Assembly: GCA_051275515.1 (NCBI GenBank)
Contig: JBNMOT010000080.1
Span: forward strand, 1 to 15,552
Length of the DNA: 15,552 bases
Source: Oleispira sp051275515
GTDB taxonomy: Bacteria; Pseudomonadota; Gammaproteobacteria; Pseudomonadales; Oceanobacteraceae
Direction: 5' to 3'
Shown: in pieces, positions 6,281 through 13,205 of the stretch
How the letters are laid out: every line of letters begins with the position of its first letter
Position numbering within the stretch: position 1 is the stretch's first letter
The notes under the pieces: model-generated
Database searches by the model: none
What the model saw: only the letters and a program-made list of their open reading frames with translations
What the model was told of the DNA's origin: nothing
Made by a program: the position numbers and the translations under genes

Positions 6281-6880
6281 TTATTGATGGTCAACGAACC
6301 AATACTTTTGCCAGAAATTCATTACTTTTTCAGGGTATTTTGTCTTACCTAGACTGCCATTATAGCGCGCTAATGCTCGGATCCAATCTCCTTTTTCTCG
6401 CTTTAAGTAATGTTTCAAAATCGTGCAGCCATAACGTAAGTTGATCGCCGCGTTGATTAAATTATCGTCTTTACGTCCTAATTCTTTTTTCCAAAAGGGC
6501 ATGACTTGCATTAAACCTTGAGCACCCACGTAAGACACTGCGTAAGCGTTAAAAGCACTTTCAACATGAATCACAGAAATGACCAACTCGGGTGATAAGC
6601 CTGCTCTCTTGGCTTCTTGGTGAACCATTCGCAGCAACGTGAAACGTTCTTGCGGGTCCTTAATAAAGCGTTTGAGTCTCGCTGACATATCAACGAGCCA
6701 AACTTGAGCTTCAAACTCGTCATCAAAACTCTTGGCGTCGGCAACGGCCTCTGCCAATGCTTTTTTAAGCATCGGGTCGACTTTGTTTAACGCGAAAGCA
6801 TGATTAGGAATGATAGAGACTGAAAAGAACAGCAGTATTGTTAGCAGTACCGGCAAGATCGTGTTCAGTCGCGTGATCAT
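6281..6880 (-). CDS. Lytic transglycosylase, SLT domain (family 1 type)
   Basis: This 199-residue protein cleaves peptidoglycan glycan strands to 1,6-anhydro products in the periplasm, by family inference. The signal peptide covers residues 1-30, with a hydrophobic core at 9-24 and likely cleavage after AFA. The SLT domain starts near residue 80: catalytic Glu107 in VIHVESAF, then GAQGLMQVMP (119-128), INLRYGCTILKHYL (146-159) and ARYNGS (171-176). The protein is small, with just one catalytic domain and no LysM or other wall-binding module. It begins only three bases after the proS stop, so it is co-transcribed with proS. MltC/Slt-like is the broad class; a specific Mlt name is not justified. 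Confidence 0.92.
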   Translation of the reverse strand: MITRLNTILPVLLTILLFFSVSIIPNHAFALNKVDPMLKKALAEAVADAKSFDDEFEAQVWLVDMSARLKRFIKDPQERFTLLRMVHQEAKRAGLSPELVISVIHVESAFNAYAVSYVGAQGLMQVMPFWKKELGRKDDNLINAAINLRYGCTILKHYLKREKGDWIRALARYNGSLGKTKYPEKVMNFWQKYWFVDHQ

Positions 6881-6883
6881 AAT

Positions 6884-8638
6884 TTAAACGTGAATCGAAT
6901 TTTTTAGGAAAGCAACGATATCATCGACGGCAATTTCTTGTTTATCGGCTTCACGGCGATTCTTATACTCAATGGACCCGGCGTCTAAACCCCGGTCACT
7001 GATAACGATACGATGAGGAATACCCATCAACTCCATGTCAGCGAACTTAACACCAGGGCTGGTTTTCTTATCGCGATCGTCAAAGAAAACGTCAATCCCC
7101 AATCCTGTTAATTCTTTATACAAGGTCTCAGACTTTTCACGAACGGCTTCTGACTTGTGAGCGCCCATAGGAACAATGCCTAACGTGAATGGGGCAATCG
7201 CATCTGGCCAGATAATGCCGTTTTCATCATTGTTTTGTTCGATAGCAGCCGCCACTACACGGCTGATGCCAATGCCATAACACCCCATGGTCATTGTTCT
7301 ATCTTTACCGTTTTGATCCAGGACAGACGCTTTTAATGCGGAAGAATACTTAGTACCCAACTGAAAAATATGACCGACTTCGATCCCTCGTTTTATTTCG
7401 ATCTTGCCTCCACCACAAGGACTTGGGTCACCCGCAACAACGTTGCGTAGATCGGCCACTGCTGTCACCGAAGCATCACGCTCCCAATTAACACCGCTCA
7501 TGTGTTTATCGTCTTGGTTGGCACCGCAGATAAAATCTGAGCAAAGTGCGGCGGTGCGATCAACGATGATATCGATTCCTTTTTCAATTAAACCGATTGG
7601 GCCTAGGGAACCGGCACCCGCACCGATAACAGCACGAATCTGGGTGTCGCTAGCGAATATTAGTGGTTCGGCAACTTGAGTCAGCTTTTCAGCTTTAATT
7701 TCATTTAGGTCGTGGTCGCCACGCACAATCAATGCCACTAATGGCGCTGTCTCTTTTGCTTTAATCTGTTTTTCAGACTGAGCGCCTAAAACGATTAACG
7801 TTTTAATGACGTCTTTGGCATCCACTTTTAATAAGTTGCATATATCTTCGATACTATGAGTCTCTGGGGTATCGAGTGCTATCAGCTCGGCGTTTGGAGC
7901 AGGACGATCGCCGACCGGTGCTAATGCTTCTGCTAATTCAACGTTGGCGGCAAAGTGGGAGCTATCAGAGAAGGCAATATCGTCTTCCCCCGATTCTGCT
8001 AATACATGGAATTCGTGGGACTTAGCGCCGCCGATAGAGCCGCTATCCGCATCAACAGGGCGGAAGTTCAAACCAAAGCGGTTAAATATGTTGGTATAAG
8101 CCGCGTACATTTTTTCGTAAGTCGCATCTAAGCTTTCTTGATCTAGGTGAAAAGAGTAAGCATCTTTCATGATGAATTCACGTGAGCGCATGACACCAAA
8201 GCGAGGACGAGTTTCGTCACGGAACTTAGTCTGTACTTGGTAGAAAGTGATCGGTAGTTGTTTGTAGCTAGATAATTCATTACGTGCTAAATCAGTGATC
8301 ACTTCTTCGTGGGTTGGACCCATACAAAAGTCACGGCCATGACGGTCTTTCATGCGTAATAATTCGCCGCCATACTGGAACCAGCGTCCGGTTTCTTGCC
8401 ATAATTCCGCAGGCTGAACCGCAGGCATTAATACTTCAAGGCCATCGGCCTTGTTCATTTCTTCGCGTACAATTTCTTCGACCTTGCGTAAGGTACGCAA
8501 ACCCAGCGGCAGCCAAGTGTATAAGCCAGACGCTAGTTTACGAATCATGCCCGCGCGAAGCATTAGCTGGTGGCTGATAACAACGGCATCCGTAGGGGTT
8601 TCTTTTACGGTGGCGATAAGGAATTGTGTTGCGCGCAT
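6884..8638 (-). CDS. proS: Prolyl-tRNA synthetase, bacterial type with editing domain
   Basis: ProS charges tRNA-Pro with proline in the cytoplasm. At 584 residues it matches the bacterial ProS form (E. coli 572). Class II motifs are present: motif 1 around residues 43-61, motif 2 at 139-159 (FRDETRPRFG then REFIMKD) and motif 3 at 455-468 (GIGISRVVAAAIEQ). The TXE-type loop GPTHEE is at 107-112. An inserted YbaK-like editing domain spans about 225-400 and keeps Lys280 in VIKTLIV, the residue corresponding to the editing lysine of E. coli ProS. The anticodon-binding domain follows from about 480. The ATG at 8638 has only a weak AGAG upstream. It is first in an operon with the lytic transglycosylase. 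Confidence 0.97.
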   Translation of the reverse strand: MRATQFLIATVKETPTDAVVISHQLMLRAGMIRKLASGLYTWLPLGLRTLRKVEEIVREEMNKADGLEVLMPAVQPAELWQETGRWFQYGGELLRMKDRHGRDFCMGPTHEEVITDLARNELSSYKQLPITFYQVQTKFRDETRPRFGVMRSREFIMKDAYSFHLDQESLDATYEKMYAAYTNIFNRFGLNFRPVDADSGSIGGAKSHEFHVLAESGEDDIAFSDSSHFAANVELAEALAPVGDRPAPNAELIALDTPETHSIEDICNLLKVDAKDVIKTLIVLGAQSEKQIKAKETAPLVALIVRGDHDLNEIKAEKLTQVAEPLIFASDTQIRAVIGAGAGSLGPIGLIEKGIDIIVDRTAALCSDFICGANQDDKHMSGVNWERDASVTAVADLRNVVAGDPSPCGGGKIEIKRGIEVGHIFQLGTKYSSALKASVLDQNGKDRTMTMGCYGIGISRVVAAAIEQNNDENGIIWPDAIAPFTLGIVPMGAHKSEAVREKSETLYKELTGLGIDVFFDDRDKKTSPGVKFADMELMGIPHRIVISDRGLDAGSIEYKNRREADKQEIAVDDIVAFLKNSIHV

Positions 8639-8686
8639 AGTTTGGGCTCTTGATTCATCGAAAATTAGGGTGGTTCTAATGTCTGA

Positions 8687-8715
8687 ATTCTAATGCTTTT
8701 TGCGCTTAGCCGCAA
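8687..8715 (-). promoter_or_regulatory. Candidate sigma-70 promoter of proS
   Basis: On the minus strand TTGCGG (8710-8715) and TAGAAT (8687-8692) are separated by exactly 17 bases. The -10 hexamer matches the consensus at five of six positions and the -35 at three of six. Transcription would start near 8680, giving a leader of roughly 40 bases. No riboswitch- or T-box-like structure is seen in it. Confidence 0.4.
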
Positions 8716-8844
8716 TGAAAGTGAGCGCTGATCGTTACTCGCACGCATAGGTCGATTATTATGCCTGTGTCATTCAGTAAGACGATGATTTTTTTGCAGT
8801 TCTTTCATAGAAAGCCCCCTAGCATAAATAGGACAAAGCTTTAA

Positions 8845-8879
8845 AATGATGACCATTATGTGTAACCGTGGTCATCATT
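8845..8879. repeat. Perfect 11-bp inverted repeat over the start of the LRR kinase gene
   Basis: AATGATGACCA (8845-8855) and TGGTCATCATT (8869-8879) are exact reverse complements separated by 13 bases. The GTG at 8868 overlaps the right arm by two bases and the alternative GTG at 8880 immediately follows it. In RNA this would bury the translation start in an 11-bp stem; in DNA it would be a good dimeric operator. Which one applies cannot be decided from sequence. Confidence 0.6.
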
Positions 8880-10319
8880 GTGTCGTTAATTAATTTACAG
8901 CAACTCAAGGCAGGGGAATTAACCTCCGCTTTTCGGACCTCTCAGCAACAAGCACCTGTTATACATTTAAAAATTTCAGCGGATTTAACTGAGTTCCCGT
9001 TAGAAATATTGAATTTAGTCGATTGCTTAGAAGTGCTGGATCTTTCTGATAATTATTTAAGCGCATTACCCGATGATCTCGATCGATTGATCAATTTGCG
9101 TATTCTGTTTTTATCCAATAACGATTTTGTAACGATACCGTCTGTGCTTGCGCGCTGCCCTAAACTTGAGATGATCAGTTTTAAATCAAACGCCTTAACG
9201 ACGATTGATGAACAGGTATTGCCGATGGATACTCGTTGGCTAATTTTAACGGATAACCGAATTGAAAAACTACCCAATTCAATGGGGCAGTTACACCGGT
9301 TACAGAAGTTGGCTTTGGCAGGTAATCGATTAACACACTTACCTGAGAGTATGGCGAATTGTAAAAATATTGAGCTGGTACGCCTTTCTGCAAATCAATT
9401 AACCGCTATGCCTGATTGGTTGTTTCAATTACCTAAATTGGCTTGGTTGGCTTTTTCGGGTAATGAATTTAATCGTGCTGCGCGCGCGGGCTGCGATGTT
9501 GAATTTAAATCTGTTAAATTAAAGGCGTCTGTGGTGGATGTCGCTCTCGCCGACATTCAATTGTCTGAGTTATTAGGAGAGGGTGCTTCTGGGTTAATCT
9601 ACCGGGGCGACTGGCTTGCCCAGCCGAATAGCTTAATGGGAACGGATAGTCACATCGCCGTGAAAATATTCAAAGCAGAGGTCACCAGCGATGGCTATCC
9701 GCAAGATGAATTAGATTGTTGTCTGCGCGCGGGTGAGCAAGAAAACCTGATTAAGGTGATCGCGACATTAGATCAAACCGATACCGAAAAAAAATTGGGC
9801 TTGGTCATGGCGCTTATCCCCGCTAGTTTTTATAACCTAGGTCTTCCCCCGTCATTAATAACCTGCACCCGCGATACCTTTAATGAGGGGACTGTTTTTG
9901 ATACCCATACTGTCGTAAAAATTGCTGCGCAGCTGGCCAATGTCATGTCTCATCTACATGAAAATGGTATTAGTCATGGCGATGTCTATGCACACAATAC
10001 AATGATTAACGATCAAGCTGAGATGGTATTTGGCGATTTTGGTGCTGCGACTAATCTGATGTCTTTACCTAAATCACAAAGAGAAGCGATGGAGGGTATT
10101 GAAGTACGAGCATTTGCGTGTTTTCTTGATGATCTGCTTGGCTTAAATAAAGCGGTTGATGCGCGTAAACTGACTCATTTAATGGCAGAAAATCACGTAT
10201 GGGCTGCGCTAGTAGAATTAAAATCTCAGTGTCTGTCTCATGATTTTAGTAAGCGCCTACGTTTTGAAGAGATTCAGACGTTTTTCCAAAACGTGTTGCT
10301 ACAAAATTATTCAGAATAG
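8868..10319 (+). CDS. Leucine-rich-repeat protein with C-terminal Ser/Thr kinase-like domain
   Basis: Residues 31-205 hold about eight leucine-rich repeats of 22-23 residues (for example LQKLALAGNRLTHLPESM), followed by a eukaryotic-like kinase domain from about 230. Kinase landmarks are the glycine loop LGEGASGLIYRG (236-247), Lys266 in AVKIFK, the catalytic loop HGDVYAHN (370-377; Gly replaces the Arg of HRD) and GDFG (389-392). The activation segment is very short, leading almost directly to VRAFACFLDDLL, with no APE motif. No signal peptide or membrane segment is visible, so it should be cytoplasmic. The same architecture is known in Pseudomonas, where I am not aware of a substrate. Start choice is open: GTG 8868 or GTG 8880, neither with a strong ribosome binding site; an in-frame stop at 8850-8852 limits the start. 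The DUF1294 gene follows after eight bases. Confidence 0.9.
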   Translation: MVIIVSLINLQQLKAGELTSAFRTSQQQAPVIHLKISADLTEFPLEILNLVDCLEVLDLSDNYLSALPDDLDRLINLRILFLSNNDFVTIPSVLARCPKLEMISFKSNALTTIDEQVLPMDTRWLILTDNRIEKLPNSMGQLHRLQKLALAGNRLTHLPESMANCKNIELVRLSANQLTAMPDWLFQLPKLAWLAFSGNEFNRAARAGCDVEFKSVKLKASVVDVALADIQLSELLGEGASGLIYRGDWLAQPNSLMGTDSHIAVKIFKAEVTSDGYPQDELDCCLRAGEQENLIKVIATLDQTDTEKKLGLVMALIPASFYNLGLPPSLITCTRDTFNEGTVFDTHTVVKIAAQLANVMSHLHENGISHGDVYAHNTMINDQAEMVFGDFGAATNLMSLPKSQREAMEGIEVRAFACFLDDLLGLNKAVDARKLTHLMAENHVWAALVELKSQCLSHDFSKRLRFEEIQTFFQNVLLQNYSE

Positions 10320-10327
10320 CCATACTG

Positions 10328-10705
10328 ATGATAGCTATTTTCTTTCTATTGATACTTTTTGCATTCACCGCGATTGGTTGGTTGCCTTTTTTGCTCACAC
10401 TGTTTTATTTTATCGTGAGCGGGTTCACTTTTTTAATGTATGGGTTAGATAAATGGTTAGCATTAAAAGAGAGACAAAGAATCAGTGAAAATAAACTGCA
10501 CCTATTTGCATTAATAGGTGGTTGGCCAGGTGCCTATATCGGTCAGCAGGTTTTTCGTCATAAAATATCGAAATCCAGCTTTCTTCATAAGTTTTTATTG
10601 ATGCTATTGATTAATGTCGTCGCATTGGCTGCTTTATTAGTTGTGAGGTATCAGCAAGAGATTATTGATCTTAAGTTATTTTTTAGCTTAATACCGACAT
10701 TTTGA
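10328..10705 (+). CDS. DUF1294 domain membrane protein
   Basis: This 125-residue inner-membrane protein has the DUF1294 signature: a hydrophobic N-terminus (about 2-38), then MYGLDKWLAL and RISENKLHLFALIGGWPGAY, the conserved glycine-tryptophan-proline turn, then GQQVFRHKISKSSFLHKF and a final hydrophobic segment near 90-107. Some DUF1294 proteins carry an N-terminal cold-shock domain; this one does not. It begins eight bases after the LRR kinase stop, so it is probably in the same transcript, but its ribosome binding site is poor and translation may depend on the upstream gene. The function of the family is unknown. Confidence 0.86.
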   Translation: MIAIFFLLILFAFTAIGWLPFLLTLFYFIVSGFTFLMYGLDKWLALKERQRISENKLHLFALIGGWPGAYIGQQVFRHKISKSSFLHKFLLMLLINVVALAALLVVRYQQEIIDLKLFFSLIPTF

Positions 10706-10838
10706 CTTAAGGTGAATACATTAACAATATAGCTAAAGGGTGATCTTCAGAGGTTAAATTTAGAAAGATAATTGATGGATTGAACGCCATATCTTCTGTG
10801 TACCGTCTTTGGGAGCTGCGTCAAAGGAGCGTAATACT

Positions 10839-10901
10839 ATGTTGGGTTTTGAATTAGCGTGTAAGAAATGGGATCTGGTGTCAAAGCCAGATCACATGTA
10901 A
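10839..10901 (+). CDS. Possible mini-ORF, 20 codons, with a strong ribosome binding site
   Basis: ATG at 10839 encodes MLGFELACKKWDLVSKPDHM and stops at TAA 10899-10901. AAGGAG at 10824-10829 is nearly a consensus Shine-Dalgarno, nine bases upstream. Codons 12 to 19 fall in the hairpin at 10872-10893. No family is recognised. It sits in the 211-base spacer between DUF1294 and the convergent thioesterase, where no other gene fits. Confidence 0.3.
   Translation: MLGFELACKKWDLVSKPDHM
10872..10893. repeat. 7-bp hairpin between convergent genes
   Basis: GATCTGG (10872-10878) and CCAGATC (10887-10893) pair perfectly around an 8-base loop. There is no T run on the plus strand and only CCATTTCTT on the minus strand, so it is at best a weak terminator for the thioesterase that ends at 10917. 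It also overlaps the mini-ORF at 10839. Confidence 0.4.
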
Positions 10902-10916
10902 GTGCGAACTTGGCAA

Positions 10917-11342
10917 TCAGCGTTTAACAACGGCCATGGTTAGGCGCGAAATACAGGTTAGTTTATCTTGTTCGTTAACGATGCGTATTTCCCAAACCTG
11001 AGACGTTCTGCCTTTATGGACCAGTTTCGCGGTGCCGGTTACGATACCGGAGCGAACACCCCGTATATGGTTGGCATTTACTTCTTGGCCCACACAAAAT
11101 TCGTGTGATACATCAACACAGCAGTTGGCTGCCATGCTGCCCAATGTTTCAGCCAATAATACATTGGAGCCACCATGGATAAGTCCCATGGGTTGAAAGG
11201 TTCTCGCATCTGCTGGCATGGTTCCGGTAATATAATCATCGCCCACTTCTATAACCGCAATACCTAAGTTACTGCATGCGGTATTCTCCATTTGACGGTT
11301 TAATACTTCAATTTTAGGTGCTCGAAACCAGATGTTTGACAT
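10917..11342 (-). CDS. Hotdog-fold thioesterase, PaaI/YdiI (MenI) type
   Basis: This 141-residue enzyme hydrolyses an aromatic or short acyl-CoA thioester, by family. The hotdog signature GLIHGGSNVLLAETLGSMAA (53-72) contains His56 and Glu65, and Gln50 precedes them, the same spacing as the Gln/His/Glu set of E. coli YdiI. YdiI acts on 1,4-dihydroxy-2-naphthoyl-CoA; no menaquinone gene is present here, so the substrate is open, and phenylacetyl-type or beta-oxidation intermediates are alternatives. GGAGG seven bases before the ATG is a strong ribosome binding site. The gene is a single-gene unit, divergent from a second, different hotdog thioesterase across a 312-base spacer. Confidence 0.9.
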   Translation of the reverse strand: MSNIWFRAPKIEVLNRQMENTACSNLGIAVIEVGDDYITGTMPADARTFQPMGLIHGGSNVLLAETLGSMAANCCVDVSHEFCVGQEVNANHIRGVRSGIVTGTAKLVHKGRTSQVWEIRIVNEQDKLTCISRLTMAVVKR

Positions 11343-11654
11343 AGGGATACCTCCATTAATATTTATTGTTAGCCACTGTTTAGGCCATTGATATGAATAT
11401 CGATAAAACTAATGTGATTCTATAATAATTTACTGGGTTGTACTAATAGGTCGAATTAATATGGTAATTATTGATTCATTAAATCAACGCCGAATCAATT
11501 TAATAATGAAGGTTTCATGGCAATATGAGATATTATCGTTGTTTTTTCTTTTCCAGATACCCGAAGTTTTCTTAGGTTTCTTAAAGAACATTGAGCATTT
11601 AGTTAAATGGTATGTTAACTATTTATTATTAAGTTAAACCAGTGGATTCTATTT
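11343..11654. other. 312-base divergent spacer between two thioesterase genes
   Basis: This AT-rich region must hold promoters for both genes. It contains no ORF of note. Structure seen: ATTGATTC (11470-11477) facing GAATCAAT (11492-11499), an 8-bp inverted repeat with a 14-base spacer that also includes a nested TTGATT/AATCAA pair (11471-11476 and 11482-11487); and TTAACT (11615-11620) facing AGTTAA (11632-11637), close to the plus-strand start. TATAAT at 11421-11426 is a perfect -10 hexamer but lacks a -35 partner. Confident promoter assignment is not possible. Confidence 0.5.
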
Positions 11655-12086
11655 ATGTCACACACCGCTCTCACTAGAGACGAAATTATTGCACAGCGAA
11701 AGCGTGTATCAAAAACCACTATTTCTAAAGCGGTATTTCCTGAGACGACAAATCATCATGATACTTTATTTGGGGGTACTGCAATGCAGTGGATGGATGA
11801 GGTTTCTTTTATTGCCGCGACCCGATTCTCTCGACAAAGTATCGTGACGGTAAGCAGTGATAGAATTGATTTCAAGCATCCCGTCCCTGCAGGCACGATT
11901 GTTGAACTGACTGCCAGTATTATAAAAGTGGGTCGTACTAGCTTAAAGGTTGAAGTTAATATGATGGTTGAAAGCATGTATCGGGATAACCAGAAAAATG
12001 CAATTACAGGTTATTTTACGTTTGTTGCGGTTGATGAAAATAAGAAACCAACCGCGATATTACCGCAGACCTTGATTGTTGAATGA
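11655..12086 (+). CDS. Acyl-CoA thioesterase, YciA/BACH hotdog family
   Basis: This 143-residue enzyme hydrolyses acyl-CoA esters to free acid and CoA in the cytoplasm, releasing CoA and balancing acyl-CoA pools. The family signature is clear: FPETTNHHDTLFGGTAMQWMD with Asn33 and Asp48, the catalytic pair of YciA-type enzymes, then DFKHPVPAGTIVEL and VGRTSLKVEVNM, the CoA-binding strand region. It differs in subfamily from the divergent PaaI-type neighbour, so the two are not a tandem duplication. The ribosome binding site is modest (AGTGGA about nine bases upstream). The convergent lipase gene ends 60 bases downstream. Specificity for chain length cannot be read from sequence. Confidence 0.92.
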   Translation: MSHTALTRDEIIAQRKRVSKTTISKAVFPETTNHHDTLFGGTAMQWMDEVSFIAATRFSRQSIVTVSSDRIDFKHPVPAGTIVELTASIIKVGRTSLKVEVNMMVESMYRDNQKNAITGYFTFVAVDENKKPTAILPQTLIVE

Positions 12087-12097
12087 AATGGATAATA

Positions 12098-12132
12098 TGA
12101 AAAATCAGCCAAACATGAAAGATGCTTGGCTG
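12098..12132 (-). terminator. Rho-independent terminator of the lipase gene
   Basis: CAGCCAA (12106-12112) pairs with TTGGCTG (12126-12132); after one A/C mismatch the stem continues with CAT/ATG around a GAAAG loop. On the minus strand the stem is followed by ATTTTTC, the T tract expected of a terminator, starting 15 bases past the lipase stop. On the plus strand there is no T tract, so it serves the minus-strand gene best, though the stem might also slow readthrough from the thioesterase. Confidence 0.65.
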
Positions 12133-12146
12133 CTGACTAAACGCCT

Positions 12147-13148
12147 TTATTTAATGGACAATAAAAATTGCTGGTAAACCTTCGCACTTTCATCGGGGAT
12201 CTCTACCATAGGCAGATGGCCTACTTCAGGGAATATGTGCACCGTTGCTTGTGGCATTAGCTTTTTGAAAGCCGCCGCTGCCGAAACGTGAAGGACTCGG
12301 TCTTCTTTTCCCCACATGATCAGGATGGGTACTGGGTATTCAGCCATGACACTTTTTACTTCTTGCTCCAGATTTTCTATTGTTAAGCGCTCTTTAGTCG
12401 CGATCATATCACTGAAAACTTTTTTATTGATGTCTGTTCGGGCTAGAGTTTGACGAAGCAACGCAGGTCTAAGTGGCCAAGGTAAAAAAGGAGGTTGGCT
12501 CATCGTGAGGTACATTCGATACTCAAAGCTTGCTTCATCCGTCGCGATTAAAGGGTTTTCACCTTTTTCCAGAGCGTCGTAGTATTCGCTTTGGGTATCA
12601 CCCTGAATGCCTGCAGAATCCATTAAAGTGAGACTTTTCACTTTGCTGGGTTGGTTTAAACTAAAGATAGTGCTGATGGCACCGCCCATAGAACTACCTA
12701 CAAGGTGAAAAGAGTCGATTCCCAAGCCTGATACGAACGTATCTAAGCGTTCGGCCTGTTTTATTAGACCATAATCGGTTGTTAACAACTTTTCAGAATC
12801 TCCATGGCCCGCTAAATCGACTGCGATAACATGATATTTTTTGTCGAGTGCTTTTGTGAAACGTATCCAATTATCTTTATTGGCCGAAAATCCATGCACT
12901 AAAATAATGCTTTCAGAATTATTACTATCACTCGCTTGTCGTTCCATGTAAGTAAGGTTTACGTCGCCAGCGGCGGCCGTTTTAACGTCTAAACCCGCGT
13001 TATCTCGACCAAAAGATATAACCTCAGCGAATAAATTATCTTGTTGCTTGGTAGTACAGCCACCGAGCAATAGACTGGTAACAATCACAACGCTGCTACC
13101 CAGTCGTTTCAGGGGAGCTATTGATGTAGATCTGAATGTATTTTTCAT
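12147..13148 (-). CDS. Alpha/beta-hydrolase lipoprotein, Lip1-type lipase/esterase
   Basis: This 333-residue enzyme carries a lipoprotein signal (hydrophobic 18-30, lipobox LLGGC with Cys31), so it is expected at the cell envelope. The hydrolase fold is complete: HGF oxyanion-side motif (85-87), DLAGHGDS (111-118), nucleophile Ser153 in GSSMGG, Asp283 in WGKEDRV and His311 in VGHLPMVE. The overall pattern, including SLTLMDSAG and PPFLPWPLRPA, resembles the cold-active Lip1 lipase of Psychrobacter/Moraxella, which hydrolyses triglycerides and short esters. The start is ATG 13148, with GAG seven bases upstream; a TTG at 13160 is less likely. It follows the 247-residue membrane protein by 57 bases. 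Lipase versus esterase cannot be decided. Confidence 0.92.
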   Translation of the reverse strand: MKNTFRSTSIAPLKRLGSSVVIVTSLLLGGCTTKQQDNLFAEVISFGRDNAGLDVKTAAAGDVNLTYMERQASDSNNSESIILVHGFSANKDNWIRFTKALDKKYHVIAVDLAGHGDSEKLLTTDYGLIKQAERLDTFVSGLGIDSFHLVGSSMGGAISTIFSLNQPSKVKSLTLMDSAGIQGDTQSEYYDALEKGENPLIATDEASFEYRMYLTMSQPPFLPWPLRPALLRQTLARTDINKKVFSDMIATKERLTIENLEQEVKSVMAEYPVPILIMWGKEDRVLHVSAAAAFKKLMPQATVHIFPEVGHLPMVEIPDESAKVYQQFLLSIK

Positions 13149-13205
13149 GGTTATTCTCAACTTAATAGGTCCAATATTAATAAATTTGGTATTAATCGAA
13201 TCAGT

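Noticed and set aside
13175..13196. Direct repeat TATTAAT (13175-13181 and 13190-13196) upstream of the lipase
   Set aside because: Short and AT-rich in an AT-rich spacer; two 7-base copies are not enough to claim an iteron or operator.
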